DNA of 64,000 bases from Chryseobacterium sp. JJR-5R (GTDB lineage Bacteria; Bacteroidota; Bacteroidia; Flavobacteriales; Weeksellaceae), in assembly GCF_034047335.1 (NCBI RefSeq), contig NZ_CP139137.1:434001-498000 (forward strand). Direction: 5' to 3'. Both the position numbers and the translations under genes were made by a program. Under the pieces are notes generated by a model. The model was not told where the DNA came from. It searched no databases and worked only from the letters and a program-made list of their open reading frames with translations. Below are positions 26,138-35,035 of this stretch, piece by piece (within the stretch, counting starts at the first letter, position 1; every line of letters starts with the position of its first letter).

Positions 26138-27895
26138 ATGCAGAAATACCTTCTATCCCTGACGATCTTTTTGGGAATATTAAGCTTAAATGCACAACAG
26201 AAAACATTCTGTAACCCCATTAACATTGATTACGGATATACCCCTTTTGAAGCTTTCTCCAAACAGGGAAAGCACAGGGCTACGGCAGATCCCGTAATCG
26301 TTAATTTTAAAAATAAGCTGTTTATGTTCTCCACCAATCAGGAAGGCTACTGGTACAGTGATGATATGCTCGACTGGAAATTTGTGAAGAGGAAATTCCT
26401 GAGGGACAGTAAATACATCCATGACCTCAATGCTCCGGCAGTCTGGGCAATGAAAGATACACTGTATGTTTTCGGGTCTACCTGGGAACAGGATTTCCCG
26501 ATCTGGAAAAGTACCAACCCTACGAAAGACGACTGGAAAATTGCCGTGGATACCCTGAAAGTAGGTGCATGGGATCCCGCATTTCATTACGATGAAGACA
26601 AAAATAAACTCTATCTGTACTGGGGATCCAGCAATGAATGGCCGCTGCTGGGTACTGAAGTGAAAACAAAGACCCTGCAGTCGGAAGGTTTTGTGAAACC
26701 GATTTTAAGATTAAAACCTGAAGACCATGGTTGGGAAAGATTTGGGGAATACAATGATAATGTCTTCCTCCAGCCTTTCGTGGAAGGTGCCTGGATGACG
26801 AAGCACAACGGCAAATATTATATGCAGTACGGCGCGCCGGCTACAGAGTTCAGCGGGTATTCAGACGGAGTCTATGTCAGCAATAATGCACTGGAAGGTT
26901 TTGAATACCAGCAGCACAACCCGTTTTCCTATAAGCCGGGAGGTTTTGCAAGAGGGGCCGGTCACGGAGCCACCTTTGAAGACAATTACAAAAACTGGTG
27001 GCATGTTTCAACCATTTTTATCTCTACTAAAAATAATTTTGAAAGAAGGCTGGGGATCTGGCCTGCCGGATTCGATAAAGATGATGTAATGTACTGCAAT
27101 ACCGCATACGGTGATTACCCTACCTATCTTCCGCAATATGCACAGGGGAAAGATTTTTCCAAAGGCCTTTTTGCAGGCTGGATGCTGCTGAACTACAATA
27201 AGCCGGTTCAGGTTTCCTCAACACTGGGCGGGTACCACTCCAATTATGCGGTGGATGAAGATATTAAGACGTACTGGAGTGCAAAAACCGGAAATTCCGG
27301 CGAATGGTTCCAGACGGATCTGGGCGAAGTATCTTCAATCCATGCAATTCAGATCAATTATGCGGATCAGGATGTGGAATTTATGGGGAAGACATTAGGG
27401 AAGATGCACCAGTATAAAATTTATGGCTCGGATGACGGGAAAAAATGGAAAGTGATGGTTGATAAAAGCAAAAACATCAAAGATGTCCCTCATGATTATG
27501 TTGAATTGGAAAAACCTGCCAAAGCCAGATTCATTAAAATGGAAAACCTGAAAATGCCGACCGGAAAATTTGCGTTAAGCGGGTTCCGGGTGTTCGGGAA
27601 AGGAGCCGGAACTGTCCCGGCAAAAGTTCAGAATTTTGTTCCGTTGAGAGCAGATCCTAAAAAATACGGTGAAAGAAGAAGCATCTGGATGAAATGGCAG
27701 CAGAATTCCGAAGCTGACGGATATGTAATCTACTGGGGAAAATCTCCGGATAAATTATACGGAAGCATTATGGTGTACGGAAAAAATGAATATTTCTTTA
27801 CCGGTGCCGACAGGACGGACGCTTATTATTTCCAGATTGAAGCTTTCAATGCCAATGGCGTTTCAGAACGAACAGAAGTTTTTAAATCAGAATAA
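26138..27895 (+). CDS. Secreted GH43-like glycoside hydrolase with discoidin and Fn3 domains
   Basis: 585 residues from ATG 26138 (the frame is open further upstream, across the promoter). Signal peptide to about residue 19 (LSLNAQQ). A five-bladed propeller of GH43 type fills residues 25-365: likely catalytic triad in RATADPVIV (Asp base), GAWDPAFHYD (Asp) and VEGAWMTKHNGKYY (Glu acid). A discoidin/F5-8C-type carbohydrate-binding region follows (about 385-500) and a fibronectin type III domain to the end. It would act on arabinan, xylan or related plant glycans outside the cytoplasm. No susC/susD partner is next to it, and there is no T9SS domain. Confidence 0.85.
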   Translation: MQKYLLSLTIFLGILSLNAQQKTFCNPINIDYGYTPFEAFSKQGKHRATADPVIVNFKNKLFMFSTNQEGYWYSDDMLDWKFVKRKFLRDSKYIHDLNAPAVWAMKDTLYVFGSTWEQDFPIWKSTNPTKDDWKIAVDTLKVGAWDPAFHYDEDKNKLYLYWGSSNEWPLLGTEVKTKTLQSEGFVKPILRLKPEDHGWERFGEYNDNVFLQPFVEGAWMTKHNGKYYMQYGAPATEFSGYSDGVYVSNNALEGFEYQQHNPFSYKPGGFARGAGHGATFEDNYKNWWHVSTIFISTKNNFERRLGIWPAGFDKDDVMYCNTAYGDYPTYLPQYAQGKDFSKGLFAGWMLLNYNKPVQVSSTLGGYHSNYAVDEDIKTYWSAKTGNSGEWFQTDLGEVSSIHAIQINYADQDVEFMGKTLGKMHQYKIYGSDDGKKWKVMVDKSKNIKDVPHDYVELEKPAKARFIKMENLKMPTGKFALSGFRVFGKGAGTVPAKVQNFVPLRADPKKYGERRSIWMKWQQNSEADGYVIYWGKSPDKLYGSIMVYGKNEYFFTGADRTDAYYFQIEAFNANGVSERTEVFKSE

Positions 27896-27921
27896 ATATA
27901 CGCTTGTCTTCATACAACTTA

Positions 27922-27949
27922 AAAACGCTCTGGATTTTCAGGGCGTTTT
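27922..27949. terminator. Bidirectional terminator overlapping esterase stop
   Basis: AAAACGCTCTG (27922-27932) pairs with CAGGGCGTTTT (27939-27949) with one wobble. It ends the GH43-like gene and covers the last codons of the convergent minus-strand gene (stop at 27938), so its 3' arm is partly coding for that gene. Confidence 0.82.
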
Positions 27950-28795
27950 TGTTTTTGAAATATGCCTTAAAAACAATTCTATTTTTGAAATTAAAAATGA
28001 AGCGTTGGGTTCATTCTGCCATTCAACATGATTCCCGTTAAAGGTATACGATTCATGGGATACCTGATGGCGCTGCAAAGAAGAATCCAGAACTTTCATT
28101 TGGGATGCAGGAACAACGGTATCTTTGGTTCCGTAAAATGAAAGCGTAGGTGCTGAGGTTTTATCAATCCAATAGGCCGGACTTCCGAAATTCATCAATG
28201 AAATATTGTTTTTAATGATTTCAGGGTCAACCAGATGTTTTTCCACAAAAGCATAATCTTCATAACTTTTAAATCCGGGATTGCTCAGATCTGCAGGGCC
28301 AACGATATTTATTACTGCTTTTACTTTTTTCTCACGGTCATACCTGTATGCATACAGCATGGAAAGATGTGCGCCGGCGCTGTTGCCGAGAAGTATGTAG
28401 TTGGGCTCAAACGGTAATGTTTTCTCCAGGTAATCGATAACATGCTGTATGTCATCTGTCTGGTCCGGCAGAGCATAACGCGAGGTTGAAGCCAGCCTGT
28501 AATCCGTATTGACAAAAATGTGGCCGGGGAATTTTTCCATTAAACGATGGGTAAAAACAGTCAGCTGGGATCTTCTTCCCCCGCGCCAGCCGCCTCCGTG
28601 AATGATGATGAAAACTTCTTTCCCTGCTGTCTTCTTGGGTAGGTACAAATCCATCCGCTGATCAGACTCTGTCCCGTAAGAAATATCTGTTTTATCCGTA
28701 AACAGTAAACTGTTTCCGGGATCAGTGCTTTTCTGCCTGCACCCGGTAAAACATAACAGCATCAGAATACCTGTAATCAATATACCGTTTTTCAT
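27938..28795 (-). CDS. Alpha/beta-hydrolase lipoprotein (esterase)
   Basis: 285 residues. Lipoprotein signal with FTGC, acylation at Cys19. Carboxylesterase-type fold: oxyanion motif HGGGWRGG (about 67-74), nucleophile elbow GNSAGAH (Ser about 138), acid in YGTKDTVVP, His in NGNHVEW. The profile fits the HGGG class of esterases, such as acetyl-xylan or feruloyl-type esterases; the substrate is unknown. It is convergent with the GH43-like gene, and a shared role in plant glycan breakdown is only a guess. Confidence 0.87.
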   Translation of the reverse strand: MKNGILITGILMLLCFTGCRQKSTDPGNSLLFTDKTDISYGTESDQRMDLYLPKKTAGKEVFIIIHGGGWRGGRRSQLTVFTHRLMEKFPGHIFVNTDYRLASTSRYALPDQTDDIQHVIDYLEKTLPFEPNYILLGNSAGAHLSMLYAYRYDREKKVKAVINIVGPADLSNPGFKSYEDYAFVEKHLVDPEIIKNNISLMNFGSPAYWIDKTSAPTLSFYGTKDTVVPASQMKVLDSSLQRHQVSHESYTFNGNHVEWQNEPNASFLISKIELFLRHISKTKTP

Positions 28796-28903
28796 CTTTA
28801 ATTTATTTAAACCGACAATTAAATAGCCGGGCCTGCTTCAATGAATACAAATTTTATGCTTATCAGTTAAAATAGGGTATGCCGCCTGCTGTATTCAAAG
28901 GAG

Positions 28904-28929
28904 AAGCCTGCAGATTTCCCTGCAGGCTT
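28904..28929 (-). terminator. Hairpin after barrel protein gene
   Basis: AAGCCTGCAG (28904-28913) and CTGCAGGCTT (28920-28929) are perfect 10-bp arms with a 6-base loop, lying 48 bases past the stop of the minus-strand gene ending at 28977. The T run on that strand is interrupted (CTTCTCCTTTG), so termination may be moderate. Confidence 0.65.
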
Positions 28930-28976
28930 TGCCATAAAAAAATAATGATATGAAGAAATGATTAATTAGTTGATGA

Positions 28977-31241
28977 TTATCTTGTTCTGTTTTTAATTGT
29001 GTCGGAAGCACTTTCGATATCCCTTACTTTTTTCACTTTCTGGTTTCCGAAGTTGTAGGTAATACTTACGGTAAAATTCCTTCTATACGTGTCATTTTTA
29101 ATGTAATTGTAGTTTCCGGTATCCTGTATATCTTCAATTTCAACAACATTGGTTCTTAAAACATCATTTACATTCACTGCGAAGGTCCAGTCATTCCAGT
29201 TTTTCTTCAGGCTCAGGTCCAGGCTCATCAGGTCTTTCAATACTCCCAATTCAATTTGCTGTTTGTCTACATAAAAGTAATTGACGCCCAGGAACCATGT
29301 TTTCTTTTTATCTAAACGGATGGTGTTGTTGCTCGTAACGATAAAACTCGTCGATTTTCTGTTGTTAACATAAGTATCGAAAATCTGCCCTGTTGTAGGG
29401 TCCGTATTCAGAGTTCCGTTATTGATATTGTGCTGAACGCCTGCATTGAAGTTCAGGGTCAGGTATTGTTTGAACAGGGATTTCTGAACACCCAGCATGG
29501 CAGACATCTCCTGCTTGTCTCCGAAATTGGTTCTGATGTAGGCAAGCCTTACCCGCTCTACATTGTTCTTATCCGTATATTTCATCTGCAGAGGGACCTG
29601 GGTGATCTGATCTTTCTCATAGGAATGGTTCAGGATCAGGAAATAGGAGTTTTTATACATATAGGTCAGCTCCTGATTATACGTGGAAGATGCTTTTACG
29701 AAAGGGTTGTTCTGCGTGTAGTTGTCTTCTGTAATGATATTTCTTACCGGATTCAGTTCCCAGAAGCTTGGCCGTCTCATCCTGCTTGAAAATGAATAGG
29801 AAAGGTTGTTCTTATCGTTAATAGCATAGTTGAAGCTTAAATAAGGCAGAAAGTTATTGTAGTTCCTTTCTATTTTTTGATTTGATTCCACATTGTTCTT
29901 CAGGCTTTCTGCAGTTCCTACGCTGTTGGTGATTTCATATCTCGCCCCAATTTTACCGGAAAACTTATCAGAGAACTTTTTATCAAGCGTAATATAAGCT
30001 CCGTAGATGTTTTCATCATAAATAAAGTGGTTGAAGTCGGAATTAGGGTTCAGCATGTTTCCGTTCTCATCATAGAGATAGGTGAAATTTTTGGTATCGT
30101 TATCTGTTTTAGTTTTGTTAAAATTCCCTCCGGCAGAAAAAGTGAAATCACTTTTAAATTTCTGGATGTAATCCACAGTTCCTGAAAAGTTATTCACGAT
30201 CTGCGGGATGCTCTGGGTGATTTTTGTCTTTGTTCTTGAAAATCCGCTTGTGCTGCCCGGAACATCAGACATGAGGGTATTGTTATCAGAATACTGGAAT
30301 CTTTTATAAATAAGATACGCTGCATTGGCATTGAATTTACTTCCTAAGGAATCCAGTTTTATTTCATAGTTCAGGTTGACGGAATTGTTGTAATTTCTTG
30401 CATCCTCCTTATTTTTTGTCCTTGTATATGTTGTCTCGAGAATCCCATTATCAGCAGGCTGGGTTAGTGTATTTAATAAATCAATCGTAGAATTATAGCT
30501 TTTATTCGCCCATGAATTCCATGAAAGTGCCAGGTTGCTTTTTTCGGTCAACTGATAATCAATATTTAAGTAACCGCCCAGATTTTTATTAGGATCATCG
30601 ATATTGCCCACTGATTCATTTTTTATGTCACCGATCCCGTTTTTCAATACATACGACTGCGGGTTGATATTCTCACCGCCGCTGAGGTTGGCATTGATGC
30701 CCAGCTTATCTTTCCTGTAATTAACGGAGAAACTGGCCTGGCTTGCGTTGTATTTATTCTGTGAATTAGACATCCTCATATTGCCGCTGGTGCCGTCACT
30801 CATCTTTTTCTTCAGGACGATATTAATGATCCCGTCAGAAGATTCTACCTGGTATTCACTTCCGGGAACCGTGATCACTTCAATGCGCTGGATATTTTCT
30901 GCAGGGGTATTTTTTAAAAATTGGGTTAATGATTCAGCCTCCATATTGGTTTTCCTGCCGTTGATGTAAATCAGCACATTGTTTTTCCCTGCAATCTTTA
31001 ATGTTTTGTCATCCGTTGTGGAAAGCAGGGGCGTCTGCTTCAGAAGATCAAAGGTGGTATTTCCTTTAGCTACGGGAGAGGCCGCAACATCATACACAAA
31101 ACGGTCGCTCTGTTTTTTAAAAACCTGTTTGGTTATGGTAACGGCTTCAATGCTTTTTGTTTTTACCGTATCCTGCTTTTTTTCCTGTGCAAAAGTAAAT
31201 CCGCTGAAGAATAGGGCGGCAATAAGTATAGATGTTTTCAT
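28977..31241 (-). CDS. TonB-dependent-receptor-like outer-membrane beta-barrel protein
   Basis: 754 residues from ATG at 31241 (open frame runs further upstream through the promoter). Signal peptide ends at FTFAQ (about residue 19). Plug-like domain at 30-150: TFDLLKQTPLLSTTDDKTLKIAGKNNVLIYINGRK and IEVITVPGSEYQVESSDGIINIVLKKK. The remaining 600 residues are a many-stranded barrel of the OMP_b-brl_3 kind. No carboxypeptidase-like N-terminal domain and no SusD partner, so it is not a classical SusC. Ligand unknown; peptides, iron chelators or signals are possible. A good promoter precedes it. Confidence 0.88.
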   Translation of the reverse strand: MKTSILIAALFFSGFTFAQEKKQDTVKTKSIEAVTITKQVFKKQSDRFVYDVAASPVAKGNTTFDLLKQTPLLSTTDDKTLKIAGKNNVLIYINGRKTNMEAESLTQFLKNTPAENIQRIEVITVPGSEYQVESSDGIINIVLKKKMSDGTSGNMRMSNSQNKYNASQASFSVNYRKDKLGINANLSGGENINPQSYVLKNGIGDIKNESVGNIDDPNKNLGGYLNIDYQLTEKSNLALSWNSWANKSYNSTIDLLNTLTQPADNGILETTYTRTKNKEDARNYNNSVNLNYEIKLDSLGSKFNANAAYLIYKRFQYSDNNTLMSDVPGSTSGFSRTKTKITQSIPQIVNNFSGTVDYIQKFKSDFTFSAGGNFNKTKTDNDTKNFTYLYDENGNMLNPNSDFNHFIYDENIYGAYITLDKKFSDKFSGKIGARYEITNSVGTAESLKNNVESNQKIERNYNNFLPYLSFNYAINDKNNLSYSFSSRMRRPSFWELNPVRNIITEDNYTQNNPFVKASSTYNQELTYMYKNSYFLILNHSYEKDQITQVPLQMKYTDKNNVERVRLAYIRTNFGDKQEMSAMLGVQKSLFKQYLTLNFNAGVQHNINNGTLNTDPTTGQIFDTYVNNRKSTSFIVTSNNTIRLDKKKTWFLGVNYFYVDKQQIELGVLKDLMSLDLSLKKNWNDWTFAVNVNDVLRTNVVEIEDIQDTGNYNYIKNDTYRRNFTVSITYNFGNQKVKKVRDIESASDTIKNRTR

Positions 31242-31294
31242 GTTTTTTGTTTTAAATGTTTTTAATAGCTTGTATTTGTTATTATTTGATATTG

Positions 31295-31326
31295 CAAAGA
31301 TATATAATAAATTTAGTATCATGCAA
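31295..31326 (-). promoter_or_regulatory. Promoter of the barrel protein gene
   Basis: On the minus strand TATCTTTG (plus 31295-31302) matches TAnnTTTG, and TTG (plus 31324-31326) lies 21 bases upstream: both Bacteroidota elements at normal spacing. The leader to the start codon is about 53 bases. Confidence 0.68.
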
Positions 31327-31788
31327 TACAAAGTACTCAAATTGTTTTAGATAAATAATTAAAGTGCTGATTTACAGATAGAAAATTTTACATCAAAAAA
31401 TTAAATTCCGGTGATCTTGTTATTTATTAAAACAATTCAGATCATAATTTTGTTACATCCTAATTGTAATTACGATGAATTTTTACCAGTTGCTGCTGAT
31501 CATTCAGAGCGGAATCAGAATTTCAGAAGATAACAAATGAAGGAATTTCTTACATGAAGGATGCAGATCAAAATAAATAACCCGGCAGAACGGCCGTATA
31601 AAATTAAGTATATTAACTCTGAGAATTAAGGAATAGGTTAGTTTAATCAGGAATTCATTGATTGCTTATTCAGCGGATTTTTATCTCAGTTTTATAAATA
31701 GGGAATTACAGAAGACACATAAGTGAACACTAAAACGGAATTGAAAATGCAGGTGCATAAAAAAGAGCGTGAAGCCCTTAATTTTATT
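31327..31788. other. AT-rich intergenic region without supported genes
   Basis: About 460 bases between the divergent promoter region of the barrel gene and the end of the DUF3817 gene. Reading frames here are short or antisense to DUF3817, and I see no tRNA, hairpin of note, or repeat. Confidence 0.5.
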
Positions 31789-32127
31789 CTATTCCCTGTC
31801 GAAGCGGGTGAGTTTTTTGTCTACCCAGATGGTGGCAAAAGGAAAAAATGCCGACATGAGTGCGAAAACAAAATCTTCATCGTCCCATGCATAGATCTTT
31901 CTTATGGCAGGTACAAATATCAGGTACAGGGTAAAAAAAAGTCCGTGGATACTGCCAATGGTACTGATGTAAATAATCGCGAAAATATTTTCAGGATCCG
32001 TACGGATCCAGACCATTGCAGAAAATAGGAAGAGCCAGGAAACGGCTTCAGCCAGGCAAACCAGCCTGAACCATCTGACGGTTTTTTCCTGAGGGTATTT
32101 TGAGAAGAGATTTTCGATGAAATTCAT
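31789..32127 (-). CDS. DUF3817 small membrane protein
   Basis: 112 residues from ATG at 32127 (MNFIENLF). Three membrane helices around residues 20-40, 48-70 and 83-102. RLVCLAEAVSWLFLFSAMVWI and GSIHGLFFTLYLI are typical of DUF3817, found alone or with transporters. Function unknown. Downstream of nadD on the same strand by 75 bases and possibly co-transcribed. Confidence 0.85.
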   Translation of the reverse strand: MNFIENLFSKYPQEKTVRWFRLVCLAEAVSWLFLFSAMVWIRTDPENIFAIIYISTIGSIHGLFFTLYLIFVPAIRKIYAWDDEDFVFALMSAFFPFATIWVDKKLTRFDRE

Positions 32128-32202
32128 TGTAATAAGTATAAGTGATGAATTTTGTGATATGTGAGATGTGAAACTTCTAAAATATAATTCCAAGCCTAAA
32201 AG

Positions 32203-32787
32203 CTATTTATAAAAACTGCTGCCGTCCAGATAATCAAAAACCTCCGGCGGAAGCATCGGGCGTACATTTTTACCGGTCTTGATCATGCTCCGGATTTCCG
32301 TAGCGGAAAGCTCAATAACAGGTGCTTTGATCAGAGAAATATTTTCATGCTGAACATACGGTGAATCTTTCTTCTCAGGGTCAAAAACCCGTGGATAGAC
32401 AATAATGTGATGGTTTTTAATTAAGGTTTCATAATTTTTCCATTTAGTCAGGCTTACCAGATTGTCTTCACCCATGATAAGACTGAATGAACAGTCCGGA
32501 TATTTTTCATGAAGGTAAGTCAGCGTATCAATTGTATAGCTGGGCTGCGGAAGCGAAAACTCCACATTTGAAGCCCTCATTCTCGGATAGTCCTTAACGG
32601 CAAGCTGCACCATATCCAGCCGGTTATGGTCTTTTAACAGCGATTTTTTTTCCTTAAAAGGATTCTGGGGGCTTACCACAAACCAGAGTTCATCCATGTC
32701 TGAATTCTCCAGGATGTAATTGGCCAGAATTAAATGTCCGATATGGATAGGGTTAAAGGAACCGAAAAATAAACCGGTCTTTTTCAT
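32203..32787 (-). CDS. nadD: Nicotinate-nucleotide adenylyltransferase
   Basis: 194 residues. Transfers AMP to nicotinate mononucleotide in NAD synthesis. Nucleotidyltransferase motif GSFNPIHIGHLILANYI (His-x-Gly-His) at 9-25, substrate loop FVVSPQNPFKEKKSLL, VEFSLPQPSYTIDTL, MGEDNLVSLTKW, and C-terminal SATEIRSMIKTGKNV replacing ISSTxIR. Start ATG 32787; a TTAGG-type repeat and the S23 gene lie immediately upstream. Confidence 0.96.
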   Translation of the reverse strand: MKKTGLFFGSFNPIHIGHLILANYILENSDMDELWFVVSPQNPFKEKKSLLKDHNRLDMVQLAVKDYPRMRASNVEFSLPQPSYTIDTLTYLHEKYPDCSFSLIMGEDNLVSLTKWKNYETLIKNHHIIVYPRVFDPEKKDSPYVQHENISLIKAPVIELSATEIRSMIKTGKNVRPMLPPEVFDYLDGSSFYK

Positions 32788-32793
32788 ACTTCA

Positions 32794-32822
32794 GGGCTTA
32801 GGCGTTAGGCATTAGGTATTAG
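32794..32822. repeat. TTAGG-type tandem repeat at end of S23 gene
   Basis: Four imperfect 6-7-base units, TTAGGC, GTTAGGC, ATTAGG and TATTAG, in a row. The S23 gene stop (TTA on the plus strand at 32805-32807) is formed by one unit. On the transcribed minus strand it reads CTAAT-A-CCTAAT-G-CCTAA, complementary in pattern to the repeat at 33191-33223 on the other side of the gene. Confidence 0.75.
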
Positions 32823-33176
32823 CATGTATTTGCAGTTTGGTAATAACGCGTCGTGCATTTTTGAAATTCCTTCTGATTTTTGAATTAAATAATTGAATTC
32901 CGTTACTCTTAAATAATCTGAATTTTTTGAGATCATCAATTGGGTTTCTAATTCTGCACAGCTTCCTCTGGCAATTTTTAAAAATTGAATATAATCAATT
33001 CGGGATCTTCCGGAATGCCCCTCTGCCATATGAGACGGAATAGAAATTGAAGAACGGCGGATCTGGCTGGTAAGAGAATAGATTTCCTCTTTTGGAAACG
33101 GTTCAGTATAGGAATAAATGACTGTAATAAGATCTACAGATTTCTGCCAAACCGTCAACTCCTTGTAATTTCCCAT
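32805..33176 (-). CDS. Four-helix-bundle (S23-type) protein
   Basis: 123 residues of the family first seen in 23S rRNA intervening sequences, also similar in fold to Avd. Signature: VWQKSVDLITVIYSYTEPFPKEEIYSLTSQIRRSSISIPSHMAEGHSGRS, then IQFLKIARGSCAELETQLMIS. No catalytic motif; the basic face may bind nucleic acid. It sits between nadD and recJ, which are not otherwise linked to it, and is bracketed by inverted short repeats that overlap its stop and the recJ stop. This looks like an inserted gene unit; its function is unknown. Confidence 0.9.
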   Translation of the reverse strand: MGNYKELTVWQKSVDLITVIYSYTEPFPKEEIYSLTSQIRRSSISIPSHMAEGHSGRSRIDYIQFLKIARGSCAELETQLMISKNSDYLRVTEFNYLIQKSEGISKMHDALLPNCKYMLIPNA

Positions 33177-33190
33177 AATAACTAATCAAT

Positions 33191-33223
33191 CCAATCCCTA
33201 AACCCTAAAAGCTAATCCCTAAA
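33191..33223. repeat. CCCTAAA-type repeat between recJ and S23 gene
   Basis: On the plus strand AATCCCTAAACCCTAAAAG is followed by CTAATCCCTAAA; on the transcribed minus strand these are TTTAGGG and GGGATTAG units. The last codons and stop of recJ (33212-33214) are made by one unit. Its orientation is opposite to the repeat at 32794-32822, so together they could pair around the S23 gene. Confidence 0.72.
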
Positions 33224-34924
33224 CTTCACATCTTTAATATTCAGGTAATGGGTTACATTGCCTTTCCAGTGGTTCTCTTCAAGCGTGAATACCAGATCAA
33301 AATGTTTATTCCTGAAATCATCTGCAAACTGGCCCAGCTTGAAACCTACACATTCGATATTGCGTCCTGTAGATTCCTGCCTGATATAAAACTTGAGGTG
33401 ATTGTTGTCTTTCCCCATTGTTTTGATATAGCCCGAAAGCTTTTGGTTGGTCAGCGCCAGAATGGGCTTCATATTGTGAGGCCCGAAAGGAGCGAGCTTC
33501 CGGTGGAAATTTATAAAATCCCGGTTGATATCATCGATTTTAATCTCAGAATCTATCGTGATGCAGGGTTCTTTCTGGTGCTCTTTGATTTTTTCAGAAA
33601 CGATTTTTTCAAATTTTTCCTTAAAAGCACTGAATTGTGCTTTTTCCATTGAAAGCCCGGCCGCTGCATGGTGCCCTCCGAATTTCAGGAAATATTCAGA
33701 GCACAGGTCCAGTGCTTCATGCACGTCAAAATCAGATACCGATCTTGCAGAAGCTACCATTTCACCGTTGTTTCCGTCTGTAAAAACCAATGTAGGCTTG
33801 TAATAGGTTTCGATCAGCCTGGAAGCCACGATCCCGATAACACCTTTGTTCCATTCCGGATGGTACACAATCGTCGTATATTTTGTTTCCTGCTGGGACT
33901 CAATAACCTGATTAAGGGCAGAAAGGGTAGAATTCATATCCAGTTCACGCCTTTCATCATTAAGATCCACAATATCGCCTACGATCTGGTGGGCATGTTT
34001 CAGGTTGTCGGAAACCATCAGCTCAACGGCTGCTTTTCCGTGGGAAATCCTTCCGGCAGCGTTAATTTTCGGAGCGATTTCAAAAACAATATTGGAAATT
34101 TCAAAATGGGAAAGCTTGTCGTCAGGAATAAGCAGCCTCAATCCGAGGTTCCGGGTTTTCCTCAGGGTTTTCAGTCCCAGTTTTGCCAGGACCCTGTTTT
34201 CGCCGGTCATGGATACGATATCTGCAGCAATGGAGATGGCGAGAAGATCCGTCAGTTCAAACAGTTCGGCTTCGGGAAGCTTATAAATAGTATTCAGCCC
34301 CTGGCATAGTTTAAAACCGACGCCGCATCCTGAAAGTTCCTTAAAAGGATAACGGCAGTCCCGCCTTTTGGGATCCAGGACCGCAATGGCTTCCGGGATT
34401 TCTTCACCGGGCAAATGATGGTCGCAGATAATGAAATCAATGGCCAGGTTTTTGGCATAATTGATCATATCCAGGGCTTTGATTCCGCAATCCAGGGCAA
34501 TGATTAATGAAAATCCGTTTTCTTTGGCGAAATCAATCCCTTCGGTTGAAATACCGTACCCTTCGGAATTTCTGTCAGGGATATAAAAATCCAGGTATTT
34601 CTTCTGGACAATTTTGCTGAGGTACAGGTACATCAGGGCAACAGCCGTAGTACCGTCCACATCATAATCTCCGTACACCAGTATTTTTTCTCCGTTCTCA
34701 ATAGCTGTGGCAATCCGCTCAACGGCTTTCTGCATATCGGCCATTAGAAACGGGTTGTGGATGTCGGTAAGGTTCGGTTTAAAAAATTCTCTGGCCTTTT
34801 GGTAGTTGTCAATCCCCCTCATCACGAGAAGTTTAGATTCAAAGGTTCCAAAACCAAGTGACGAACTTAATCCATCCACAATTTCTTCATCGGGTTCAGG
34901 CTTGAAAATCCATTTTTGACTCAT
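33212..34924 (-). CDS. recJ: Single-stranded-DNA exonuclease RecJ
   Basis: 570 residues. 5'-3' exonuclease in recombination and mismatch repair. DHH motifs in order: VYGDYDVDGTTA (about 80-91), LIIALDCGIKA, CDHHLPGEEIPEAIAVLDPKR, then RISHGKAAVELM; DHHA1 region with GGHHAAAGLSMEK, and a C-terminal OB-like domain. All metal-binding Asp/His appear present. The C-terminus (KFRD) is written by the repeat at 33191-33223, so the original end may have been altered slightly. Confidence 0.96.
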   Translation of the reverse strand: MSQKWIFKPEPDEEIVDGLSSSLGFGTFESKLLVMRGIDNYQKAREFFKPNLTDIHNPFLMADMQKAVERIATAIENGEKILVYGDYDVDGTTAVALMYLYLSKIVQKKYLDFYIPDRNSEGYGISTEGIDFAKENGFSLIIALDCGIKALDMINYAKNLAIDFIICDHHLPGEEIPEAIAVLDPKRRDCRYPFKELSGCGVGFKLCQGLNTIYKLPEAELFELTDLLAISIAADIVSMTGENRVLAKLGLKTLRKTRNLGLRLLIPDDKLSHFEISNIVFEIAPKINAAGRISHGKAAVELMVSDNLKHAHQIVGDIVDLNDERRELDMNSTLSALNQVIESQQETKYTTIVYHPEWNKGVIGIVASRLIETYYKPTLVFTDGNNGEMVASARSVSDFDVHEALDLCSEYFLKFGGHHAAAGLSMEKAQFSAFKEKFEKIVSEKIKEHQKEPCITIDSEIKIDDINRDFINFHRKLAPFGPHNMKPILALTNQKLSGYIKTMGKDNNHLKFYIRQESTGRNIECVGFKLGQFADDFRNKHFDLVFTLEENHWKGNVTHYLNIKDVKFRD

Positions 34925-35035
34925 TTCACAAAAATAGGGAAAAAAAACAGCATTCTGAAATCCTTATCTTAAGATTTGATTTTAAGATTGATAAAAAACA
35001 GTTATCTTCACCATCCAAATTCAAAATAAAAAATT

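Noticed and set aside
31723..32028. 101-codon plus-strand frame
   Set aside because: Mostly antisense to the DUF3817 gene; Lys/Cys-rich product without features.
32794..33223. CRISPR array or telomere-like repeat
   Set aside because: Units are only 6-9 bases, imperfect, without spacers; the TTTAGGG likeness is coincidental in a bacterial chromosome.
33668..34309. 213-codon plus-strand frame
   Set aside because: Antisense shadow of recJ, whose motifs are complete on the minus strand.
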